A DNA stretch of 6,769 bases from Woeseiaceae bacterium. GTDB taxonomy: Bacteria > Pseudomonadota > Gammaproteobacteria > Steroidobacterales > Woeseiaceae. Location: assembly GCA_022615525.1 (NCBI GenBank), contig JAKEGN010000153.1:1-6769 (forward strand). Direction: 5' to 3'. Position numbers and translations under genes: made by a program. The notes below the pieces were generated by a model. That model had not been told where the DNA came from and did not search any database. It worked only from the letters and a program-made list of their open reading frames with translations. This document shows, one piece after another, positions 1-4,963 of the stretch. The stretch's first letter is position 1. Each line of letters starts with the position of its first letter.

Positions 1-761
1 ATATTCGCTATCACGGCGATCCCGGCGACGCCAGTGCCAGCGAGGAAGAGGTACTGTACCTGGTCAATGAAACCAATCGCGTATTTCCGCGCGCCGGCCT
101 GACGTTGGCCAGCATCAACTACACTTACGCCGGCGTAAGGCCGTTGCCGAAACGATCGACCGGCCCCGAGTCCGCGATCACGCGTCGCCACATCATCAAA
201 AAGCACGGCCGCCAGGCGCGGGGACTGGTCTCCGTGGTCGGCGGCAAACTGACGACGTACCGGAATCTTGCCGAGCAGGTGGTGGATTTTGTCGTCAGGG
301 CGGAGAAGACCGAGAGCGAAAATTGCGTTACACGAAAAAGAGCGCTGCCTGGCGGCCACAGCCTCGAAGCGGCGCGGCGGCGACTCAATGAATTGCCCGC
401 AATGTCCCCAGCGGGCAGAGAACGATTGATCTCGATCTACGGAGGCCGTGCAGCGAAACTCGTCGAACTCGCGAAATCGCATGCCTCACTGCAGGCAGTC
501 CTCGGCGACGATCGCAGCGTGCTCGCCGCCGAAGTCGCTTTCGCCGTGCGCGAGGAAATGGCCGTGACGCTGGTCGATATCGTGCATCGCCGGCTGATGA
601 TCGGGCTCGCCGCAGACCAGGGCCGGCCGCTCGCGGCGGCTGTCGCCCGGCTGGCTGCCGTCGAACTGCACTGGGACGACCGGGAAACGCGTCGCCAGCT
701 CGGCCTCCTCGAGGCTTACAACCAGAGGCTCAAGCCGCCGTTTCTCGACGCGGGCGGGTAA
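1..761 (+). CDS. glpD: Aerobic glycerol-3-phosphate dehydrogenase, C-terminal half (5' truncated by window edge)
   Basis: This is the FAD-dependent enzyme that oxidises sn-glycerol-3-phosphate to dihydroxyacetone phosphate and passes electrons to quinone at the inner membrane. The frame is open to the left edge, with the first whole codon at 3, and ends in TAA at 759-761. That leaves about 252 residues of a family that usually has about 500. Matches to E. coli GlpD seen by eye are the YHGDP segment near the left edge (E. coli YKGDP), GVRPLP at 132-149 (substrate-site GVRPL), and GGKLTTYR followed by LAE at 240-275, the conserved C-terminal FAD/substrate motif. The remainder fits the helical DAO C-terminal domain, including an AVREEMAVTLVDIVHRR stretch around 544-593. 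The TTG at 105 is internal to the conserved domain and is not the real start. The gene converges on icd with only 3 nt between the stop codons. No glpF, glpK or glpR is visible. The family call is strong; the N-terminal FAD-binding GxGxxG lies outside the window. Confidence 0.95.
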   Translation, partial: IRYHGDPGDASASEEEVLYLVNETNRVFPRAGLTLASINYTYAGVRPLPKRSTGPESAITRRHIIKKHGRQARGLVSVVGGKLTTYRNLAEQVVDFVVRAEKTESENCVTRKRALPGGHSLEAARRRLNELPAMSPAGRERLISIYGGRAAKLVELAKSHASLQAVLGDDRSVLAAEVAFAVREEMAVTLVDIVHRRLMIGLAADQGRPLAAAVARLAAVELHWDDRETRRQLGLLEAYNQRLKPPFLDAGG

Positions 762-764
762 CGC

Positions 765-2063
765 TCACATATTGCGGATCATCGCCGTGGCGAACTCGCT
801 GCACTTCACCTTGGTCGCACCCTCCATGAGCCGCGCGAAATCGTAAGTGACGGTTTTCTGCCCGATGGTCTTGTCCATGGCGGAAATGATCCGGTCGGCC
901 GCCTCGGTCCAGCCCATGTACCGCAGCATCATCTCGCCGGAGAGTATCAGCGAACCGGGATTCACCACATCGAGGTCGGCGTACTTCGGTGCCGTCCCGT
1001 GCGTTGCCTCGAACACCGCGTGCCCGCTGACATTGTTGATATTGCCACCCGGTGCTATGCCGATACCGCCGACCTGTGCGGCGAGCGCGTCGGACAGGTA
1101 GTCGCCGTTCAGGTTCATTGTCGCAATGACGTCAAACTCGTTTGCGCGCGTCAGTACCTGCTGCAGCGTGATGTCGGCGATTGCGTCCTTCACCAGGATC
1201 CTGCCTTTCTTGAGGGCCGCTTCCTGCTCCGCGTTGGCCGCATCCTGGCCGTCCTCGCTTTTCCTGCGTTCCCACTGCTCCCAGGTGTAGATGTGATCCC
1301 CGAACTCGCGCTCGGCGAGCTGGTATCCCCAGTTGCGAAACGCCCCTTCGGTGTACTTCATGATGTTGCCCTTGTGCACGAAGGTCAGGCTCTTGCGCTT
1401 GTTGGCAATCGCATACTCGAGAGCCGATCGCACCAGCCTCTCGGTGCCTTCGCGTGACACGGGTTTCAGGCCGACGCCCGAGCTGTCAGGAAAGCGAATC
1501 TTGGCGAACTCGGCCGGAAAGTTTTCCTTGAAGAGTTTCAGGAACTTCGCATTCGCTTCAGTACCTTGCTCGAATTCGATACCCGCATAAATGTCTTCCG
1601 TGTTCTCGCGGAAGATCACCATGTCGACGCTACCCGGGTCCTTGACCGGCGACGGCACACCCTTGAACCACCGCACAGGCCGCAGGCATACGTAGAGATC
1701 CAGCAGCTGGCGCAGCGCAACGTTCAGTGACCGTATGCCGCCGCCGATCGGTGTCGTCAACGGCCCTTTGATGGAGACCAGGTATTCGCGACAGGCGTCG
1801 ACGGTCGGGTCGGGCAACCAGTTGTCGAAAAGATCGAATGCCTTTTGCCCGGCATAGACCTCCATCCAGCGAATCCTGCGCTTGCCCTTATAGGACTTCT
1901 CGACTGCAGCATCCAATGCCCTGACCGTGGCGCGCCAGATGTCCGGCCCGGTGCCATCGCCCTCGATGTAAGGAATCACCGGATTGTCGGGTACCGTCAG
2001 TTTGCCGTTTCGAATCGTGATCTTTGCGCCATTTGCAGGCGCAACCGGTGTTGCATCAACCAT
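765..2063 (-). CDS. icd: NADP-dependent isocitrate dehydrogenase (homodimeric, E. coli type)
   Basis: This cytosolic TCA-cycle enzyme oxidatively decarboxylates isocitrate to 2-oxoglutarate and makes NADPH. The 432 residues are complete and collinear with E. coli Icd (416) by eye. Isocitrate-site residues are present: S112 and N114 in RSLN, R118, R128, R152, Y159 and K231. The metal-binding aspartates align as D297, D321 and D325. The E. coli NADP-specificity residues are all conserved (K360, Y361, V367, Y407, R411), so NADP rather than NAD is expected. S112 corresponds to E. coli S113, the AceK phosphorylation site, so control at the glyoxylate branch is possible, but aceK is not in the window. 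The main difference from E. coli is a longer charged loop at about residues 257-290 (contains WEQWERRK), which I recall in other proteobacterial Icd proteins. The ATG at 2063 is supported by GGAG 6 nt upstream and by N-terminal collinearity. The gene is convergent with glpD and divergent from the patatin gene. Confidence 0.97.
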   Translation of the reverse strand: MVDATPVAPANGAKITIRNGKLTVPDNPVIPYIEGDGTGPDIWRATVRALDAAVEKSYKGKRRIRWMEVYAGQKAFDLFDNWLPDPTVDACREYLVSIKGPLTTPIGGGIRSLNVALRQLLDLYVCLRPVRWFKGVPSPVKDPGSVDMVIFRENTEDIYAGIEFEQGTEANAKFLKLFKENFPAEFAKIRFPDSSGVGLKPVSREGTERLVRSALEYAIANKRKSLTFVHKGNIMKYTEGAFRNWGYQLAEREFGDHIYTWEQWERRKSEDGQDAANAEQEAALKKGRILVKDAIADITLQQVLTRANEFDVIATMNLNGDYLSDALAAQVGGIGIAPGGNINNVSGHAVFEATHGTAPKYADLDVVNPGSLILSGEMMLRYMGWTEAADRIISAMDKTIGQKTVTYDFARLMEGATKVKCSEFATAMIRNM

Positions 2064-2069
2064 TGACTA

Positions 2070-2073
2070 CTCC
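2070..2073 (-). promoter_or_regulatory. Ribosome binding site of icd
   Basis: GGAG on the minus strand lies 6 nt upstream of the icd ATG at 2063. The spacing is near optimal and fixes the start. Confidence 0.75.
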
Positions 2074-2174
2074 ATTTGCAGTGAAGGCCGCCGCAGCGAA
2101 CAGGGAATTCCGCAATCGACCTATCATCAGGTCGAAGTCCTGCTGCGATGAAAGGGCGACCGGCGGGCCGACTC

Positions 2175-2182
2175 ATTATAAT
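2175..2182. promoter_or_regulatory. Palindromic -10 box (ATTATAAT) in the icd / patatin spacer
   Basis: The octamer ATTATAAT is its own reverse complement, so it shows a perfect sigma70 -10 (TATAAT) on the plus strand at 2177-2182 and on the minus strand at 2180-2175. It is the only AT-rich stretch in an otherwise GC-rich spacer between two divergent genes. Plus-strand initiation would give a leader of about 40 nt before the patatin ATG at 2229. Minus-strand initiation would give about 105 nt before icd. I found no good TTGACA-like -35 at 16-18 bp on either side, so an activator or weak-promoter context is possible. The assignment rests on the -10 match and location only. Confidence 0.5.
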
Positions 2183-2218
2183 CCCCGGCAGGCCCGTTCG
2201 ACCATTCGTCCAATCGAC

Positions 2219-2222
2219 AAGG
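2219..2222 (+). promoter_or_regulatory. Ribosome binding site of the patatin gene
   Basis: AAGG ends 6 nt before the ATG at 2229. The match is modest but well placed. It decides for this start over the in-frame ATG at 2148. Confidence 0.5.
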
Positions 2223-2228
2223 CACACC

Positions 2229-4481
2229 ATGATATTTCATGCTTTGAGAAACCCGGCCTCGGGAACCGTCGCAGCATCGATGCTGTTCGCCATATCGATG
2301 CTCGTGCTGACCGCGGCTACAGCGGCGGCCGCAGACGGAGACGGCGAGCCGGACCGCCCGCGTATCGGGCTGGTGCTCGGTGGTGGCGGCGCACGCGGCG
2401 CGGCGCATATCGGCGTGTTGCGCGAACTGGAGCGTTTGCGAATTCCGATAGACGCGATTGCCGGAACGAGCATGGGCGCCGTGGTCGGCGGCCTTTACGC
2501 TGCCGGAATGACGCCGACCGAACTCGAGGATCTCGTTGCAAGCATCGACTGGGCAGCGGCGTTTCGCGACGAAGCGGACCGCAACAACAGCCCATTTCGC
2601 CGCAAACAGGACGATGAGCAGTTTCCCATACGCCTGGAACTCGGGCTGCGGGAGGGCGAGGTACAGATACCGCTGGGTTTCATCCAGGGGCAAAAGCTGG
2701 GTTTGATCCTCAGGGAAAATACGTTGCAAGTGGCCGGTATCGACGATTTCGACCGGCTGCCGATCCCGTTTCGCGCCGTGGCGTCGGACATACGCAGTGG
2801 CGAAGCGTACGTGCTGTCCCGCGGCGACCTGCCGACGGCAATGCGCGCGAGTATGGCGGTGCCCGGGGCGTTTGCGCCGGTGGTACTGGACGGTCGAACA
2901 CTGGTCGACGGCGGCCTGGTCGGTAACGTGCCGGTCTCGGTGATTCGCGAGATGGACGTCGATATCGTCATCGCCGTGGATGTCGAGTTTCCGTTGTACG
3001 GCGCCGAAGAAATCGCCTCCGCTATCGACGTTACGGCACAGATGCTCACCATCCTGATCCGCAAGGAGACGCGCCGCCAGCTCGCGACCCTGGGCGAAGG
3101 CGATTTTTTGATCCGGCCCGAACTCGGCAACTTCGGCACAACCAACTTCGCTGAAATATCGCGAGCGGTCGAGCCCGGCGCCGAGGCGGCAGCGGCCCAA
3201 AGCGCGCGGCTGAGCCGGCTGGCCCTCGACGAGGCGGCGTTCGAACAACACCTCGCGACGCGACGCCAGGGACTCAGGTCATTGCCGCAGGTCGACTTCC
3301 TGTCGGTAGTGGACGACGGTCCCCTGTCCGCCGGCTTCCTCGAAGACCGGCTCAAATCCGGGACCGGTGTTCCTCCGGACGCGGCGGCATTGTCCGCCGA
3401 TGCGGACCGGCTGTATGGACTCGCGACCTTCGAGCATGTCGACTACCGGTTGGTCGAACAAGGCGAGCAGAACGGAGTCGAGTTTTTCACGCGCGCCAAG
3501 AGCTGGGGGCCGAATTTCCTCAACTTCGGTGTCGATCTCGAGGACGACCTGCAGGGCGATACGGCATTCAATTTGTCCGCGCGCATGACTCGCCGCGGGA
3601 TCAACCGTTTCGGCGCGGAATGGCGCAGCGATCTGCAGATTGGCACGGAGCCCTACCTGAAGACCGAGCTGTATCAGCCGCTCAGTTTCGATTCGCGCCT
3701 GTTCATTGCTCCGCGCATCGTGCTCGAGCAAACGAATTTCAACGCGTTTGCCGACCAGCAAAGCATCGCGCGCTACCGGATCAGCGACTCCGCCCTCGCG
3801 CTGGACCTGGGCAGGGAACTCGGGCTGTGGGGCGAATTGCGTTTCGGCGCTTTCGTCGGCAAGGGCAATGCCAAAATAAAAGTGGGTGACCCGGCCCTGC
3901 CGGAATCCTCCTTCGATACCGGCGGGTTCGAGGCCCGCTTCCAGGTCGACACTCGCGACAATGCGCAGATCCCGTTACGCGGCTCACGGGTCGATATCTC
4001 GTTTATCCAGTCGGACCAGGGACTCGGTGCGGACTTCAAATTCCAGCTGCTGCAGACGGAGATGGCGACCGCCTGGACGCGCGGCCGGCATACGCTGAAT
4101 GCCGGGCTCGTCTTCAACACGTCATTCAAGACCGACGACCTGGTGCAGAATTTCTTTCCGCTGGGAGGGTTCCTGAACCTCTCGGGCCTTGCACGGGGTG
4201 AAATCAGCGGCCCGCACGCGGGTCTCGTGCGGCTCGCGTACTACCGGAGGACCGGTGAGACCGCGCCCAATATCTTCGATGCGCCGCTGTACGTCGGTGC
4301 ATCGATCGAGGCCGGTGACGTATGGCAGACCCAATCCGACATCAGCGTATCGGACGTCCTGGCCAATGGCAGCGTGTTTGCCGGGGTGGACACGTTCTTC
4401 GGGCCGCTGTTCATAGGCGCCGGCCTGTCGGAAGGTGGCGATTCGAACTTTTACCTGTCCCTCGGCCGCTCGCCCCTGTAA
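2229..4481 (+). CDS. Patatin-like phospholipase fused to Omp85-type beta-barrel (PlpD-like, type Vd autotransporter)
   Basis: This is a predicted secreted or surface lipase that carries its own outer-membrane translocator. From the ATG at 2229 it is 750 residues, close to P. aeruginosa PlpD (about 730). A signal peptide spans about residues 1-35, with hydrophobic core MLFAISMLVLTAATAAAA and cleavage before DGDG. The patatin domain spans about 45-340: oxyanion-hole GGGGARG at 51-57, nucleophile elbow GTSMG with S81, and the DGG motif with D227, which together give a complete Ser-Asp dyad. A single POTRA-like segment covers about 352-423. From about 426 to the end, alternating aromatic/polar strands fit a BamA/FhaC-like barrel ending in FYLSLGRSPL. 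The last residue is Leu rather than the usual aromatic. The in-frame ATG at 2148 would put 27 Arg/Pro-rich residues before the signal peptide, so I reject it. The family is known to hydrolyse phospholipids; the substrate here is an inference. The gene is divergent from icd and converges on the small gene at 4487-4735. Confidence 0.92.
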   Translation: MIFHALRNPASGTVAASMLFAISMLVLTAATAAAADGDGEPDRPRIGLVLGGGGARGAAHIGVLRELERLRIPIDAIAGTSMGAVVGGLYAAGMTPTELEDLVASIDWAAAFRDEADRNNSPFRRKQDDEQFPIRLELGLREGEVQIPLGFIQGQKLGLILRENTLQVAGIDDFDRLPIPFRAVASDIRSGEAYVLSRGDLPTAMRASMAVPGAFAPVVLDGRTLVDGGLVGNVPVSVIREMDVDIVIAVDVEFPLYGAEEIASAIDVTAQMLTILIRKETRRQLATLGEGDFLIRPELGNFGTTNFAEISRAVEPGAEAAAAQSARLSRLALDEAAFEQHLATRRQGLRSLPQVDFLSVVDDGPLSAGFLEDRLKSGTGVPPDAAALSADADRLYGLATFEHVDYRLVEQGEQNGVEFFTRAKSWGPNFLNFGVDLEDDLQGDTAFNLSARMTRRGINRFGAEWRSDLQIGTEPYLKTELYQPLSFDSRLFIAPRIVLEQTNFNAFADQQSIARYRISDSALALDLGRELGLWGELRFGAFVGKGNAKIKVGDPALPESSFDTGGFEARFQVDTRDNAQIPLRGSRVDISFIQSDQGLGADFKFQLLQTEMATAWTRGRHTLNAGLVFNTSFKTDDLVQNFFPLGGFLNLSGLARGEISGPHAGLVRLAYYRRTGETAPNIFDAPLYVGASIEAGDVWQTQSDISVSDVLANGSVFAGVDTFFGPLFIGAGLSEGGDSNFYLSLGRSPL

Positions 4482-4486
4482 CGGGA

Positions 4487-4735
4487 TCAGCGAACGATTT
4501 TTTCCAGGGTCTGCGTCGGCGAGTCGGTTTTCCGGTAATAGCCGTGCCGTCTCATCATGTTGTCGTAGGCGCGGTCCCGCTCGCGCTCGCTGCGGTACCA
4601 GTGGACGCGTTCCCAGTCCTCGCCCAGCAGGCTTGCGAACGTGTCGCCGGGCGGGAGTGTGATACGTATGCCGAAACGGCGGCTGGCCGAGGCGGACTCC
4701 GGATCGACAAGATTGTGCTGGTGACAGTAATCCAC
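4487..4735 (-). CDS. Small conserved-looking protein of unknown function (82 aa, GTG start)
   Basis: I do not recognise a named family. The GTG at 4735 is chosen because GGAG (4741-4744 on the minus strand) lies 5 nt upstream. The longer in-frame ATG at 4834 adds 33 residues of poor, Arg/His/Thr-rich sequence with no clear ribosome site. The 82 residues have no signal peptide or membrane segment. The N-terminus has a CHQH cluster (residues 4-7). The middle has RRFGIRITLPPGD (19-31), then LLGEDWERVHWYRSERERD (36-54), and the C-terminus has RRHGYYRKTDSPTQ (62-75). The even mix of aromatic and charged residues, with WER and HWY motifs, looks like a small folded cytosolic protein. I have an unverified sense of similar short proteins in other gammaproteobacteria. 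Metal binding by the CHQH cluster is speculative. The stop codon is 5 nt from that of the patatin gene, tail to tail. It is divergent from the AAA-like gene and could share regulation with it. Confidence 0.75.
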   Translation of the reverse strand: MDYCHQHNLVDPESASASRRFGIRITLPPGDTFASLLGEDWERVHWYRSERERDRAYDNMMRRHGYYRKTDSPTQTLEKIVR

Positions 4736-4740
4736 GCGGG

Positions 4741-4744
4741 CTCC
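4741..4744 (-). promoter_or_regulatory. Ribosome binding site fixing the GTG start of the 82-aa gene
   Basis: GGAG on the minus strand lies 5 nt before GTG at 4735. It is the only good Shine-Dalgarno match upstream of this reading frame and argues for the shorter 82-residue protein. Confidence 0.65.
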
Positions 4745-4832
4745 TCGGTGGCCGGTCTCTCGGGAAGTTATAGAACGGCGATGATACAGGCTGGTCGTGC
4801 CTCCGTGTGTATGGCATAAACATAATATATTC

Positions 4833-4840
4833 AAGCGCTT
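4833..4840. promoter_or_regulatory. Perfect 8-bp palindrome AAGCGCTT, possible operator
   Basis: AAGCGCTT sits inside the AT-rich island of the divergent spacer, flanked by ATAT on the left (4827-4830) and ATAT on the right (4841-4844). It directly abuts the TATGAT -10 candidate, as a repressor or activator site would. The palindrome is short, so chance occurrence is possible. Confidence 0.3.
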
Positions 4841-4841
4841 A

Positions 4842-4847
4842 TATGAT
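4842..4847 (+). promoter_or_regulatory. Candidate -10 (TATGAT) for the AAA-like gene
   Basis: TATGAT matches the sigma70 -10 at five of six positions and is in the only AT-rich part of the spacer. The -35 position (4819-4824, AACATA) is poor. The predicted leader to the ATG at 4964 is about 110 nt. Nearby CATAAT at 4821-4826 is an alternative. Confidence 0.3.
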
Positions 4848-4963
4848 AGTCAGTCGGCGGGGCGGCACTTGACGCGGGCGGCCGCAGCCGTCAGGCTGAC
4901 CGCTGGGTTCCACAAGCTGCCGCCGTATGCGCGGGATCGCGGCCTCGCAGGGTGCCGATAGAC

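Larger units (their letters stand above)
4736..4963. other. Divergent intergenic spacer with an AT-rich island
   Basis: This 228-bp non-coding spacer separates the 82-aa gene (leftward) and the AAA-like gene (rightward). It has an AT-rich block at about 4811-4850, where promoters and an operator are most likely. A GC-rich leader of about 110 bp follows (4855-4963), in which I see only a weak 5-bp hairpin (CAGCC/GGCTG, 4885-4898). I found no terminator, RNA gene or short reading frame with good support. Confidence 0.6.

Noticed and set aside
735..757. CCGCC/GGCGG stem at the end of glpD as a terminator
   Set aside because: It is a 5-bp stem with a 13-nt loop inside the coding sequence, without a U-tract.
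999..1457. A 152-codon plus-strand open frame opposite icd
   Set aside because: It is a shadow of icd, which is complete and matches E. coli Icd along its full length.
2148..2228. N-terminal extension of the patatin protein from an ATG at 2148
   Set aside because: It would place 27 Arg/Pro-rich residues in front of a clear signal peptide, and the TATAAT box would lie inside the coding region. The ATG at 2229 has a ribosome site.
2127..3251. A 374-codon open frame on the minus strand opposite the patatin domain
   Set aside because: Its composition is dominated by Arg, Gln and His, with no family signature. The plus strand carries an intact patatin catalytic domain here.
4736..4834. N-terminal extension of the small minus-strand gene from an ATG at 4834
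   Set aside because: The extra 33 residues are low quality, and the GGAG at 4741-4744 sits correctly for the GTG at 4735.
4869..4874. TTGACG as a -35 for the AAA-like gene
   Set aside because: The -10 position 17 bp downstream (CAGGCT) is not promoter-like. The AT-rich TATGAT upstream is a better candidate.
4885..4898. Hairpin CAGCC/GGCTG as a terminator or riboswitch element
   Set aside because: The stem is only 5 bp, with no U-tract, in GC-rich sequence where such stems arise by chance.
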